A DNA stretch of 44,972 nucleotides from Opitutus sp. GAS368. GTDB taxonomy: Bacteria > Verrucomicrobiota > Verrucomicrobiia > Opitutales > Opitutaceae. Below, piece by piece: positions 36,758-44,972 of this stretch. Position 1 is the first letter of the stretch, and every line of letters begins with the position of its first letter. The notes under the pieces are model-generated. The model was given only the letters and a program-made list of their open reading frames with translations, ran no database searches and was not told the DNA's origin. The stretch is from assembly GCA_945869845.1 (NCBI GenBank), contig CAMBRG010000013.1:1-44972 (forward strand), in the 5' to 3' direction. The translations under genes and the position numbers were made by a program.

Positions 36758-37657
36758 ATGCTCATCTTTCACGACCCCCTGTGCGCAGCCTACGGCTCCG
36801 CCATGCGCCCCGAACAGCCCGCCCGCGTCACCCGTTCGGTTGCACACCTCCGCGCCGCCCATCCCGATTGGGAATTCCGCGTTCCGGCCCCCGCAACCTC
36901 AGTCGCCGACGCGACCTTGCTGCTCGCTCACACCCCCGCCCACCTGCGCCGCCTCGACGAAACCCGCGACTTCGACGCGGACACGCCTTTCTTTGACGAC
37001 ATCGCCGCCCACGCTCGCCGCGCCGTGTCCGCCGCTCTCGCCGCCGCCGCCCACGCGCTCGCCCGGCGCTCGCCCGCTTTCGCCCTCATGCGTCCACCCG
37101 GCCATCACGCCACCGCCGCCACCGCCATGGGCTTCTGCTACCTCAACTCCATCGCCATCGCCGCCCTTCATTCACACCACCAGCTCGGTCCTCGCCGCGT
37201 CGCCGTTTGGGATTTCGACGCCCACCACGGCAACGGCACCGAAGCCATCCTTCACGCCCACGCCGACACCCCGACGTTCTTCTTCGCGTCAGTCCACCAA
37301 CACCCTTGCTACCCCGGCACCGGAGTCACCGATCTCGGGCCCCGCACCCGCAACTGGCCTGTCGGCCCCCGCACTCCACGGCCCCAACATCTCGCCGCGC
37401 TTCGCGCTTCGCTCGACGCTATTATCGCCTTTCAACCCGACCTGATTCTCGTCTCCGCCGGCTTCGACGCCTACGCTCGCGACCCCATCACCACCATGAC
37501 CCTCGAAGCCGCCGACTTCGCTACTCTCGGTACCTGGCTCGCCGAAACTCGCGCCCACCACGCCATCCCGTCGGCCGCGGTTCTCGAAGGCGGCTACAGC
37601 TCCGATCTGCCTGAACTCATCGATTCATTTCTCACCGCTTGGTCCGCTCCCGCTTGA
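36758..37657 (+). CDS. Histone-deacetylase-like amidohydrolase
   Basis: 299 residues of the arginase/deacetylase fold. Key zinc-site and catalytic motifs are present: RPPGHHA (catalytic His pair), VWDFDAHHGNGTEAI (metal-binding Asp and His), SVHQHPCYPGTG, LVSAGFDAYARDP (metal-binding Asp) and EGGYS. Bacterial members deacetylate acetylpolyamines, acetoin-pathway proteins or other N-acetyl compounds; the substrate cannot be told from sequence. Divergent from queC. Confidence 0.9.
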   Translation: MLIFHDPLCAAYGSAMRPEQPARVTRSVAHLRAAHPDWEFRVPAPATSVADATLLLAHTPAHLRRLDETRDFDADTPFFDDIAAHARRAVSAALAAAAHALARRSPAFALMRPPGHHATAATAMGFCYLNSIAIAALHSHHQLGPRRVAVWDFDAHHGNGTEAILHAHADTPTFFFASVHQHPCYPGTGVTDLGPRTRNWPVGPRTPRPQHLAALRASLDAIIAFQPDLILVSAGFDAYARDPITTMTLEAADFATLGTWLAETRAHHAIPSAAVLEGGYSSDLPELIDSFLTAWSAPA

Positions 37658-37761
37658 TCTTCCCGTTCCCTCACCACACTCCCCCGGCCAATTTTTACCC
37701 CAACTTCATTTTCCGCACTCGCCCTCCACCGAACCGCCGCCCACGCTTTTTGCCTGTCGAG

Positions 37762-38985
37762 ATGATTTCACGTTTACTGTCTCCTTCCGTTCGCCGTTTT
37801 TTCGGCGTCAACTCCACCGCCACCACGGCCCCCGCCGCGGCCCATCCCACTTCGCGTCATCCTACGCGTCCGACTCACTACAAGCTGCTCGACCGCCCCG
37901 GCTCCCTCGCTCCGCTCTTGGCCGCCCTCAACCGCGTCGACGAGGTCTTCCTCGATACCGAGGCGGACAACATGTTTCACTACAAGGTCCGGCTCTGCCT
38001 GCTCCAATTCTATGTCGACGGCGAAGTCTACCTCGTGGACGCCCTCGCACCCGACCTCGATCTCACGCCCCTCTGGGACCGACTCGCCCACGTCCACCTC
38101 GTGATGCACGGCAGCGATTTCGATCTGCGCCTGTTGCATGACCGCTGTGGCTTCCGCGCCAAGAGCATCTTCGACACCATGCTCGCCGCACAACTGCTCG
38201 GCCGCCAACGCATCGGTCTCGCCGCCCTTCTCGAAGAACACTTCGGCATCACCGCCGACAAATCCGGTCAAAAAGCCAACTGGTCCCGCCGACCCATCGT
38301 CCCGAAGCTGCTCGACTACGCTGCCCTCGACGTCTGGCACCTCCCCGGCCTACGCGACATCCTTACCCGCGGACTCGCCGACCTCGACCGGCTCGATTGG
38401 CTCGACCAACAATGCCGCGCCCAAATCCAAGCCGGCACCGAGGGCTTCGCCCCCGCCACCGAGCACGATTGGCGCATCGGCCGCAGTGAACGCCTCCGCG
38501 GCCTCGGCCAACCCGTGCTCCACGCCATCTGGCACTGGCGTGAAACCACGGCCGAACAGATCGACACTCCGCCGTTTAAAGTCTGCAACAACGACCTCCT
38601 ACTCGACATCGCCTACGCGGCCGAAGACGGCCAGACGGCGGAGGCCATTTTAACCCAGGTGAATCTCGGCAAACGCCATGACCGGCTCATACCCGCTCTC
38701 TCCGCCGCTCTCCGCCGCGGCTTCGAGACCGATCCCTCCACGCTACCTCGCCGCCCCGGCCGCGACGCCGGACGCCGCTCACTCAACCAGTCCGAACTTG
38801 CCCGCCTCGACCGCATCAAGGAAGACCGCGACCGCATCGCCACCCAGCTTGCTATCGAAGCAACCTTGATTGCAAACCGCGCCCAACTTTCCCACCTTGC
38901 CCAAATCCCGTCCGACCTCGATGACATTCTCCTACCTTGGCAAGCCTCCCTCCTTCGCTCCATCCCATCCCTAAAATCCGACTGA
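37762..38985 (+). CDS. rnd: Ribonuclease D
   Basis: 407 residues from the ATG at 37762; an upstream frame to 37639 overlaps the previous gene and lacks family sequence. 3'-5' exoribonuclease for tRNA and stable-RNA trimming. DEDDy exonuclease motifs: FLDTEADN (Asp, Glu), VMHGSDFDLRLL (Asp), LLDYAALDVWHL (Tyr, Asp). An HRDC domain follows (ERLRGLGQPVLHAIWHWRETTAEQIDTPPFKVCNND), then a second helical part. A Ser/Thr/Pro-rich N-terminal extension of about 40 residues (SVRRFFGVNSTATTAPAA) is not typical and could be a low-complexity tail. Confidence 0.92.
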   Translation: MISRLLSPSVRRFFGVNSTATTAPAAAHPTSRHPTRPTHYKLLDRPGSLAPLLAALNRVDEVFLDTEADNMFHYKVRLCLLQFYVDGEVYLVDALAPDLDLTPLWDRLAHVHLVMHGSDFDLRLLHDRCGFRAKSIFDTMLAAQLLGRQRIGLAALLEEHFGITADKSGQKANWSRRPIVPKLLDYAALDVWHLPGLRDILTRGLADLDRLDWLDQQCRAQIQAGTEGFAPATEHDWRIGRSERLRGLGQPVLHAIWHWRETTAEQIDTPPFKVCNNDLLLDIAYAAEDGQTAEAILTQVNLGKRHDRLIPALSAALRRGFETDPSTLPRRPGRDAGRRSLNQSELARLDRIKEDRDRIATQLAIEATLIANRAQLSHLAQIPSDLDDILLPWQASLLRSIPSLKSD

Positions 38986-38993
38986 TCTTCGCT

Positions 38994-39254
38994 ATGAAAT
39001 CATCGCTCCGCCCCGCTCTGGTTCTACTCACATTCACGGTGCTATTCAGCGCCGGTTGCGCCACCCGCACCACGCCGTCCGGCGGCAAAGAAACCTCACT
39101 CCTCGGCGGGGCCCTCACCGTCGCCACCAATTCTTTCCAACCCCCCGCCGCCACCACCGCAGCGGTCGATACCACCAAACTCGCCGGCCAAGGTAACCCC
39201 TCCGGCGCCAAAACCACGCTCCTCTGGGGCCTCATCACCCTCCACGATTATTAA
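38994..39254 (+). CDS. Small lipoprotein
   Basis: 86 residues. Lipoprotein signal peptide with lipobox LFSAGC (Cys22 as the lipidated residue). The mature part is about 65 residues, rich in Thr, Ala and Gly, ending GAKTTLLWGLITLHDY. TSLLGGALTV and TTLLWGLITL look like two halves of an internal repeat. Family not recognised. It follows rnd after 8 bp and is followed by a terminator-like hairpin. Confidence 0.75.
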   Translation: MKSSLRPALVLLTFTVLFSAGCATRTTPSGGKETSLLGGALTVATNSFQPPAATTAAVDTTKLAGQGNPSGAKTTLLWGLITLHDY

Positions 39255-39259
39255 GGTGG

Positions 39260-39281
39260 AGCCCGATGTCCTCATCGGGCT
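39260..39281 (+). terminator. Hairpin after the lipoprotein gene
   Basis: AGCCCGATG (39260-39268), loop TCCT, CATCGGGCT (39273-39281): a perfect 9-bp stem 5 bp after the stop codon. The following sequence is only weakly T-rich, so termination may be partial. Confidence 0.6.
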
Positions 39282-39306
39282 TCTATCCAACCCCCGACAC
39301 CCATCC

Positions 39307-39334
39307 AACCCCGCCACCCGCGGGGTTTTTCTTT
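39307..39334 (+). terminator. Rho-independent terminator before oleC
   Basis: AACCCCGC (39307-39314), loop CACCC, GCGGGGTT (39320-39327) followed by TTTCTTT. The tight stem and T run make it a good intrinsic terminator, so oleC should have its own promoter between here and 39369 or depend on read-through. Confidence 0.75.
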
Positions 39335-39368
39335 GCCCCGCCGCATCCTACCGCAAACCTGCCGCCCC

Positions 39369-41018
39369 GTGACCGCTCCCGCCGAGAACAACACCAACAT
39401 CGCCCGCCACCTCGCGCTCATGGCCGCCGCGTCACCCACCACCGCTGCCTTAAAAATTCCCCGCGGCCGCACCACGGCCGGCGCTATCGACTACCTCACG
39501 CTCACCTTCTCCGAACTCGCCGCCGAAGTCGCCGCCTGGCAACTCCGTCTCACCACCGCCGGCGTGCAATCCGGCGACCGCACGCTGCTGATGGTGCGCC
39601 AAGGCCTGCCGCTCATTGCCTCAGCCTTCGCCCTCTTCTCCCTCGGTGCCGTGCCGGTCGTGATCGACCCCGGCATGGGCCTCAAAAACTTCCTCGCCTG
39701 CGTCGCCCGCTCCCGCCCCAGCGCCCTCGTGGGCATCCCGCTCGCACGCATCCTCAGCCACCTCTTCCGCCCCACATTTTCTTCCATCAAGCACCGCATT
39801 CCCGCCGGCAGCGCGCTCACCTCCCGCCTCACCCGACCCGACCTCCAAAACCCGAAACCCTTGGTCGTCGCCAACCGCAAGACCTCGGATCTCGCCGCCG
39901 TATTGTTCACGAGCGGTTCTACCGGCGCACCGAAAGGCGTCTGCTATGAACACGGTCACTTCGACGCTCAGGTCCGCCTCATCCGCGCCACTTACTCGAT
40001 CCAACCCGGGGAAATTGACCTGCCGCTTCTACCGATCTTCGCCCTCTTCAATCCCGCCCTCGGGATGACCACCATCGTCCCAGAAATCGACCCCCGCCGA
40101 CCCGCCGACCTCAATCCCGCCCACCTCGTTCAGGCCATCCGCCAAGAGAACGTCACCCACTCTTTCGGCTCACCCACGCTCTGGCACAAAATCGGCGCTC
40201 ACTGCGTCGCCGAGCACATCACCCTGCCGACCATTCGCCGCATCCTCTGTGCCGGTGCCCCCGTCCCCGCCTCGCTCTGGTCCACGTCCCAGTCCTTTCT
40301 GCCCAACGGCCAACTCCACAGCCCCTACGGCGCCACCGAATCACTCCCTCTCTCCACCATTTCCTCGGCCGAAGTTCGTCACCTCTTAAGTGACAAAGGC
40401 CATTCACCCCTCGGCGCCTGCGTCGGTCGCCCGGTCGCCGAGATCACCATCAAGATCATCGCCCCCACCGACACTCCGCTCCCCGACCTCACCTCCGCCC
40501 GCGAACTCCCTCCCCGAGAAATCGGCGAAATCATCGCCACCGGTCCCGTCGTGACCCAATCCTACGACGCCTTACCCGAATCGACCGCGCTCGCAAAAAT
40601 TTCCTCGCCCGGCGGCATTTATCACCGTCTCGGCGACTGCGGTTACCTCGACGACGACGGTCGCCTCTGGTTTTGCGGCCGCAAAATCGAACGCGTCACA
40701 ACCGCCCAAGGCCTCCTTTATACCGAACCCTGCGAGCAGATTTTCCGCACCCATCCCCGCGCCGCCCGCTGTGCCCTGATCGGTCTCGGCCCCGCGCCCG
40801 ACCAACTCCCCGCGATCGTGGTTGAAACCTCCGTGCTCAATTCAACCGAAGCCCATGCCCTCGCCCATGAACTGCGCGAACTCGCTCTGACCTCGCCCTA
40901 CACCGCCGCCATCAAACGCTTTTTTTTCCACCCCAAATTCCCCGTCGACGTCCGCCACAACGCCAAAATCCACCGCCTCACGCTGACGTCCTGGGCTCGC
41001 ACCGCCAAAGGCTACTAA
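39369..41018 (+). CDS. oleC: OleC-type AMP-dependent ligase (beta-lactone synthetase of olefin biosynthesis)
   Basis: 549 residues from the GTG at 39369; a TTG at 39333 lies inside the upstream terminator. Adenylate-forming enzyme fold: P-loop FTSGSTGAPKGV, then YEHGHFDAQVRLIRATYSI, LPIFALFNPALGMTTIVPEID, HSPYGATESLP and the C-terminal RLGDCGYLDDDGRLWFCGRK. The GHF and PPFALFNPALGMTTVIP-like stretches are specific to OleC rather than ordinary fatty-acyl ligases. OleC turns a 2-alkyl-3-hydroxyalkanoate into a beta-lactone, which OleB converts to a long-chain olefin. oleD follows; oleA and oleB are absent from this window. Confidence 0.85.
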   Translation: MTAPAENNTNIARHLALMAAASPTTAALKIPRGRTTAGAIDYLTLTFSELAAEVAAWQLRLTTAGVQSGDRTLLMVRQGLPLIASAFALFSLGAVPVVIDPGMGLKNFLACVARSRPSALVGIPLARILSHLFRPTFSSIKHRIPAGSALTSRLTRPDLQNPKPLVVANRKTSDLAAVLFTSGSTGAPKGVCYEHGHFDAQVRLIRATYSIQPGEIDLPLLPIFALFNPALGMTTIVPEIDPRRPADLNPAHLVQAIRQENVTHSFGSPTLWHKIGAHCVAEHITLPTIRRILCAGAPVPASLWSTSQSFLPNGQLHSPYGATESLPLSTISSAEVRHLLSDKGHSPLGACVGRPVAEITIKIIAPTDTPLPDLTSARELPPREIGEIIATGPVVTQSYDALPESTALAKISSPGGIYHRLGDCGYLDDDGRLWFCGRKIERVTTAQGLLYTEPCEQIFRTHPRAARCALIGLGPAPDQLPAIVVETSVLNSTEAHALAHELRELALTSPYTAAIKRFFFHPKFPVDVRHNAKIHRLTLTSWARTAKGY

Positions 41019-41096
41019 AGCGACCCCAACCGGTCGCACCATTTTTTCAAACCGTCGCCATTGCCCGGTTTTCTAGGCCCGCAGTCCTTTCTGGTT

Positions 41097-41130
41097 TTCC
41101 GTCCATTCCGTGTATTCCGTGTCTTCCGTG
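41097..41130 (+). repeat. TTCCGTG 9-bp array at the oleD start
   Basis: Four units at 9-bp spacing (41097, 41106, 41115, 41124; the first is TTCCGTC). The last unit's GTG, followed by GGC, is the likely start codon of oleD. The same array type marks both methyltransferase starts at 8.7-9.4 kb. Confidence 0.7.
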
Positions 41131-42165
41131 GGCAATACCTCCACTCTTGTCACCGGCGGTACCGGCTTCCTCGGCCGCCATCTCGTCGAGCGCCTGCTCG
41201 CTGCCGGCCGCCCCGTCACCATTCTCGGCCGCACCCCCGCACCCGACCTTGAAAGACGCGGCGTCCGTTTCATCCGCGCGTCGCTCGACGACGCCAGCGC
41301 CGTCGTCGCCGCTTGCACCGGCATCGATACCATTTTTCACGTCGCCGCCAAAGTCGGCGTCTGGGGCCCCTACCAAGAATTCTTCAAAGCCAACGTTCTC
41401 GGCACCCGCGCGCTCCTCGACGGCGCCCGCACTCACGGCGTCCGCCGCTTTATCCACACCAGCACACCGAGCGTCGTCTATAACGGCCAAGCCCTCGCCG
41501 ATGCGGATGAATCCCTGCCTCTCACTACAGATTGCCCCAGCCCGTATCCTCTCACCAAAGCCATCGCCGAACGCGAAGTCCTCGCTGCCAATTCCCCCAA
41601 CCTACGCACCGTCGCCCTTCGACCGCATCTTATCTGGGGTGTCGGTGACCCGCACCTCGTTCCCCGCGTGCTCGCCCGCGCCCGCGCCGGCCGCTTGCGC
41701 ATCGTGGGCGACGGCCAAAATAAAGTGGACATGGTCCACGTCGAGAACGTCACCGACGCCCACCTCCTCGCCGAGCGTGCTCTCATCGCGCACCCTCAGG
41801 ACCCGTTTCACCCAAAAGGTGACTCTAATCCCGTGGCCGGCCGGGCGTATTTTATAACCAACGGCGAGCCTGTGCTCCTTTGGGATTGGATCAACGCCCT
41901 CCTCACGGCACTTGGTGAACCACCGATCACCCGGCGCCTCTCCCTCCGCACCGCCTCCACCATCGGGGCGATGTGCGAGACCCTCTGGCGCACGCTCCCG
42001 CTCCGCGGCGAGCCGCCCATGACCCGCTTCATCGCCGCCGAGCTCGCCAAAGACCATTGGTTCAACCTCGACGCCGCCCGGCGCGATCTCGGCTACGTTC
42101 CACGCATCTCGATGGCCGCCGGCACCGCCGCTCTCATCGCTTCCCTCCGCGCCTCCCGCCCATGA
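41128..42165 (+). CDS. oleD: OleD-type NAD(P)-dependent reductase (2-alkyl-3-oxoalkanoate reductase)
   Basis: 345 residues. Extended short-chain dehydrogenase: cofactor motif VTGGTGFLGRHLVERLL, FHVAAKVGVWGPYQEFFKANVLGT, active-site Ser/Tyr/Lys as STPSVVYNG and YPLTK, and RPHLIWGVGDPHLVPRV. The AAKVGVWG and VVYNG segments fit the OleD/3-beta-hydroxysteroid dehydrogenase branch. It reduces the 3-keto group made by OleA, before OleC. The start GTG at 41128 sits in a TTCCGTGGGC element; an in-frame GTG at 41110 is possible. The stop codon overlaps the next start (ATGA at 42162-42165). Confidence 0.85.
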   Translation: MGNTSTLVTGGTGFLGRHLVERLLAAGRPVTILGRTPAPDLERRGVRFIRASLDDASAVVAACTGIDTIFHVAAKVGVWGPYQEFFKANVLGTRALLDGARTHGVRRFIHTSTPSVVYNGQALADADESLPLTTDCPSPYPLTKAIAEREVLAANSPNLRTVALRPHLIWGVGDPHLVPRVLARARAGRLRIVGDGQNKVDMVHVENVTDAHLLAERALIAHPQDPFHPKGDSNPVAGRAYFITNGEPVLLWDWINALLTALGEPPITRRLSLRTASTIGAMCETLWRTLPLRGEPPMTRFIAAELAKDHWFNLDAARRDLGYVPRISMAAGTAALIASLRASRP

Positions 42166-42683
42166 CCACTGCCCGTCAGATTCTCCCGCCCGCGCTCGCG
42201 ATGTCAGCCATCGTGCTCGTTTCCAACCTCCTCGTGCAATTCCCCATCAACCCATGGCTCACGTGGGGCGCATTTTCCTATCCCGTCGCCTATTTTGTGA
42301 CCGATGTGTGCAACCGCACATCCGGTCCTTCCGTTGCCCGCCGCGTGGCTTGGATCGGCTTCGCCGTCGGCCTCATTCTTTCCGCCGTCTTCGCGCCGCT
42401 CCGCATCGCGCTCGCCTCCGGCACCGCCTTCATCGTCTCCCAACTGTTGGACGTCTCTATCTTCAACCGCCTCCGTCAAAAAACCTGGTGGCAAGCTCCG
42501 CTCTTCGGCTCCGCGGCCGCTTCCATCGTGGATACCTCTCTTTTCTTCGGCATCGCATTTGCCGGTTCGGCCATCGCTTGGCTCCCGCTCGCCGCCGGCG
42601 ATCTCGGCGTAAAACTCTTTATGGCACTCGCCCTTTTGCCGCCCTACCGGTTGCTCGTCACCCGGCTCGCCGGCCGAAATTAG
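42162..42683 (+). CDS. YhhQ/VUT-family queuosine precursor transporter
   Basis: 173 residues with about six membrane segments. The family motif is clear: FSYPVAYFVTDVCNRTSGPSVARRVAWIGF, then QLLDVSIFNRLRQ and ASIVDTSLFFGIAFAGS. YhhQ proteins import queuosine precursors such as preQ0 and preQ1. Translationally coupled to oleD by a 4-bp overlap, though the functions are unrelated. Overlaps the convergent M20 gene by 26 bp. Confidence 0.85.
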   Translation: MTTARQILPPALAMSAIVLVSNLLVQFPINPWLTWGAFSYPVAYFVTDVCNRTSGPSVARRVAWIGFAVGLILSAVFAPLRIALASGTAFIVSQLLDVSIFNRLRQKTWWQAPLFGSAAASIVDTSLFFGIAFAGSAIAWLPLAAGDLGVKLFMALALLPPYRLLVTRLAGRN

Positions 42684-43908
42684 TCATCAGCTCGGCGTAG
42701 ATTTTTGCGCTGGCGATCAATTCCTTCACCTTCGCCCGTTCATCCACGCCGTGGTAATCCACGCCGCCCGGGCCGTAGCCGAGCGTCGGAATCTTCAACT
42801 CCGAGGCGAAGAAGTGCATGTCGTTAAATCCGGTCGAAACATTAAACTTGGCCGGCGCGCGCCTCACCCGCGCCACCGTCTCCGCCATCGCCGCAAAAAA
42901 CGGATGCTCCGGCGGCGTGAAGCAGGCAAAGTTCTCCGATATCTTCAGCACCGATATCCGACACTCGGGAATTTTTTTCGCCGCCGCCGCCAGCGCTGCT
43001 CTTAACTCCTTTTCCGCCGCCGCGTGGTCTTCAATCGCGAGCACCCGCCGATCAATCGTAAACGTCGCCGTTGCCGACACGGTATTGATCTTAGCGCCCT
43101 CGCCGCAGCCAAAAACTCCCCCCACGTTGATCGTCGGCACCATGGTCTTGCCCTCGGGGGTCTTAAATTTCCGCCGCGCGAGTTCCCGTTTGTGTCCCTC
43201 CAATCCGAGCACCAACGCCGCCATTTTCTCGAGCGCATTGATCCCGCGCTCCGGAATCGAACCGTGCGCCGGCTTGCCGTGCACCGTTACTTCTAGCCAC
43301 ACCACACCGTTGTGCCCGCAACACACGGTCGGACCTTCGCCCCCTTCCATCACCACCGCGTAGTCCGGCTTGATCGGCGCGTGCCGCACCAGCCAACCCG
43401 TGCCCAGCGCCGAATCGGTCTCTTCATCGGCGGTGAACGACACTTCGATATTCAGTTGCGGCGTCGTGCCTGTCGCCTGCATCGCCTCCAGCGCCATCAA
43501 CAGGCTCGCAATCGAGCCCTTCATGTCCGCCGTGCCACGCCCATAGATCCAACCTTTCTCCACCGCGCCGCTAAACGCACTGCCGTGCTTCCACTTTCCC
43601 GAAACCGGCACCACATCATAGTGCGCATTGAAGTGCAGCGACTGCTTCGCTCCGCGCACCGCAAGTTTTCCCAACACGTTGAAACGCGGAAACGCGTGTT
43701 GCCCCCCCGGCAAGGAGCGCTTGAGCACAGCGGTTGGAATCCGAAACCGCTGCGCCTTGAGCCCCAACTCTGCCAGCTCACGGGTCAGTCCGGCCGTGAT
43801 CAGGTCGTAATTCTCTCCCGGCGGGTTGACCGTCGAAATCCCGATCAGTTTCCGCAGTCGGCGGAGCAACCCGGCGGGATTGCGATCGATGTAGGCAGCG
43901 GGCGTCAT
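42658..43908 (-). CDS. M20-family metallopeptidase (ArgE/DapE-like)
   Basis: 416 residues. Two-zinc amidohydrolase: HFNAHYDVVPV (His, Asp), GRGTADMKGSIA (bridging Asp), TADEETDS (catalytic and metal Glu), VMEGGEG (metal Glu or Asp position) and, near the end, GGVDYHGVDE (last metal His). A dimerisation domain lies in the middle (WLEVTVHGKPAHGSIPERGINA). Members hydrolyse N-acylated amino acids or dipeptides; the arrangement is closest to ArgE/DapE-like deacylases but the substrate is unknown. In an operon with the upstream TSUP permease (13-bp gap). Confidence 0.9.
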   Translation of the reverse strand: MTPAAYIDRNPAGLLRRLRKLIGISTVNPPGENYDLITAGLTRELAELGLKAQRFRIPTAVLKRSLPGGQHAFPRFNVLGKLAVRGAKQSLHFNAHYDVVPVSGKWKHGSAFSGAVEKGWIYGRGTADMKGSIASLLMALEAMQATGTTPQLNIEVSFTADEETDSALGTGWLVRHAPIKPDYAVVMEGGEGPTVCCGHNGVVWLEVTVHGKPAHGSIPERGINALEKMAALVLGLEGHKRELARRKFKTPEGKTMVPTINVGGVFGCGEGAKINTVSATATFTIDRRVLAIEDHAAAEKELRAALAAAAKKIPECRISVLKISENFACFTPPEHPFFAAMAETVARVRRAPAKFNVSTGFNDMHFFASELKIPTLGYGPGGVDYHGVDERAKVKELIASAKIYAELMTNFGRRAG

Positions 43909-43921
43909 GGCAAAAAGAGGC

Positions 43922-44689
43922 TTACCGCGGCCGCGTCAGCTCGATGTAAGCGAGACGACCAATGGTCAGCGTCACCATCGTCAGAAATACCGGCCGGATG
44001 AAGCGAGTGCCTTTTTTCACCACCAGTCCCGCGCCCACCCGCGCCCCCAGCAATTGGCCTACCGCCATCACTCCGCCCGCTAACCAGTGGATCTGCCCGC
44101 CAGCCGCAAAGACGAGCACCGCCGTCAGATTGCTCGCTGCGTTCATGACTTTGGTCTGACCCGTCGCCGCCAAAAAATCCTGTCCCAGCAACCCCACCAA
44201 CGCGATGGTCCAAAACGATCCCGTGCCCGGTCCGAACACACCGTCGTAAAAACCCAAACCCAGACCCGCTACGCCCCAAAACAGATTCGGCGCCAACCGC
44301 GGCCTCCGTTTCTCGCGGCCCAATTCCGGTTTGAAAATCGTATAAACAAGAATCGCCGCCAACAGCCATGGAATCATCACGCCAAGCCGACTCGCATCGA
44401 TTCGTTGCACCGTCCACGCCCCGGTCAGCGCTCCGATCAGCGTCCAGACGACACCCTGACGGCAACTGCGCCAATCAATCACGCCGCTTTTCGCGTAATG
44501 CACCGCCGCCGCCGCACTGCCAAAGAACGCCTGAAGTTTGTTGGTCCCCAACGCGAGCGGCACCGGAAAACCGGCCGTCAGCAGCGCAGGCAAAGCAATC
44601 AACCCGCCTCCCCCCGCGATGGCATCCACCAAACCCGCCACCAAGGCGGCAAGAAACAGAAAAAAATACACCCACGCTTCCAGCTCCAT
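43922..44689 (-). CDS. TSUP-family permease (TauE/SafE)
   Basis: 255 residues with about eight membrane helices in the two-repeat TauE/SafE layout. First repeat: FFLFLAALVAGLVDAIAGGGGLIALPALL, followed by PLALGTNKLQAFFGSA. Second repeat: GFYDGVFGPGTGSFWTIALVGLLG. The family exports or imports sulfite, sulfoacetate and other small organosulfur or carboxylate anions. Ligand unknown. Upstream partner of the M20 gene. Confidence 0.9.
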   Translation of the reverse strand: MELEAWVYFFLFLAALVAGLVDAIAGGGGLIALPALLTAGFPVPLALGTNKLQAFFGSAAAAVHYAKSGVIDWRSCRQGVVWTLIGALTGAWTVQRIDASRLGVMIPWLLAAILVYTIFKPELGREKRRPRLAPNLFWGVAGLGLGFYDGVFGPGTGSFWTIALVGLLGQDFLAATGQTKVMNAASNLTAVLVFAAGGQIHWLAGGVMAVGQLLGARVGAGLVVKKGTRFIRPVFLTMVTLTIGRLAYIELTRPR

Positions 44690-44814
44690 GAACTCAAGCT
44701 CCGCTAATTTTTTCCAAAACGAAAGCTCCGAGCACGCCGAGGCCTGACGCCGCAGTAAATTGCCTCACTTTTCCGCGATGATTTTTGACAGGCATATCCC
44801 CGCCCAACAGAACG

Positions 44815-44972
44815 ATGCCCAATATGAGTTTGGCCGATCTCCGCAAAGACTACACCCTCGCCGGTCTCGCCGAAAAAGACCTCGCGCGCGATCCGTTCCG
44901 CCAATTTGAAAAATGGTTTCAGGAAGCCGAAGCCGCCAAACTTGCCGAACCCAACGCCATGACGTTGGCCAC
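44815..44972 (+). CDS. pdxH: Pyridoxamine 5'-phosphate oxidase (3' truncated)
   Basis: Only 52 codons are inside the window. [19 protein letters not shown] followed by [13 protein letters not shown] and EPNAMTLAT is the strongly conserved N terminus of PdxH, an FMN enzyme that oxidises pyridoxamine/pyridoxine phosphate to pyridoxal phosphate. The ATG at 44815 is the first start; the one at 44824 (MSLADLRK) is as likely. Divergent from the TSUP gene; a TTGACA at 44785 is a possible -35 without a clear -10. Confidence 0.88.
   Translation, partial: MPNMSLADLRKDYTLAGLAEKDLARDPFRQFEKWFQEAEAAKLAEPNAMTLA

Noticed and set aside
41449-41457. TTATCCACA, an exact DnaA-box sequence, within oleD
   Set aside because: It encodes part of the conserved RFIHTST segment and stands alone; no cluster of boxes or AT-rich unwinding region is near it.

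Overview
The window reads as chromosomal DNA of a high-GC verrucomicrobium, most like an Opitutaceae member. This is inferred from three things: the SGNH/PVC-type dehydrogenase/HEAT/cytochrome c fusion at the left edge, the oleC-oleD pair (hydrocarbon genes known from Opitutus), and the near-absence of Shine-Dalgarno sequences. I see no rRNA, tRNA, CRISPR array, prophage or intact insertion sequence. Most of the window is housekeeping. The unusual content is in repeats and small sequence elements.

Layout. 1-4206: 3' part of a giant secreted haem-binding dehydrogenase-like fusion. 4207-5130: gene-free region packed with repeats and hairpins. 5131-7311: TonB-dependent receptor. 7439-10298: two divergent RNA methyltransferase genes whose shared 5' region is present as three tandem copies of about 300 bp. 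10538-14364: CstA-like transporter, MarC-like membrane protein, GH88-type hydrolase. 14516-18937: MacAB-like ABC exporter (ATPase, permease, adaptor). 18963-19070: inverted copy of a repeat also found at 4283-4390. 19253-23179: mnmE, mnmG, trmB, with a perfect parS-type palindrome inside mnmG. 23331-29968: complete F-type ATP synthase operon atpBEFHAGDC, closed by a strong terminator. 30128-33008: ferrous-iron uptake operon feoA-feoA-feoB plus a 52-residue Cys-rich membrane protein. 33019-36642: small membrane protein, TerC-like protein, ExoD-like protein, queE and queC. 36758-39254: histone-deacetylase-like hydrolase, RNase D, small lipoprotein. 39369-42683: oleC, oleD and a YhhQ-type transporter. 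42658-44689: M20 peptidase and TSUP permease. 44815 to the end: start of pdxH.

How it fits together. mnmE/mnmG next to the atp operon, with a parS site in mnmG, is the arrangement often seen near a chromosome origin, so the window probably lies in the origin-proximal domain; no DnaA-box cluster or dnaA is present. The stretch between the two inverted repeat copies (about 4.3-19 kb) is mostly G-rich on the + strand, while both flanks are C-rich whichever strand the genes use. That suggests a past inversion between the repeats. The feo genes act together in Fe(II) import and carry a Fur-box-like site. queC, queE and the YhhQ-like protein all belong to queuosine supply. oleC and oleD are two of the four olefin-synthesis genes; oleA and oleB are not in the window.
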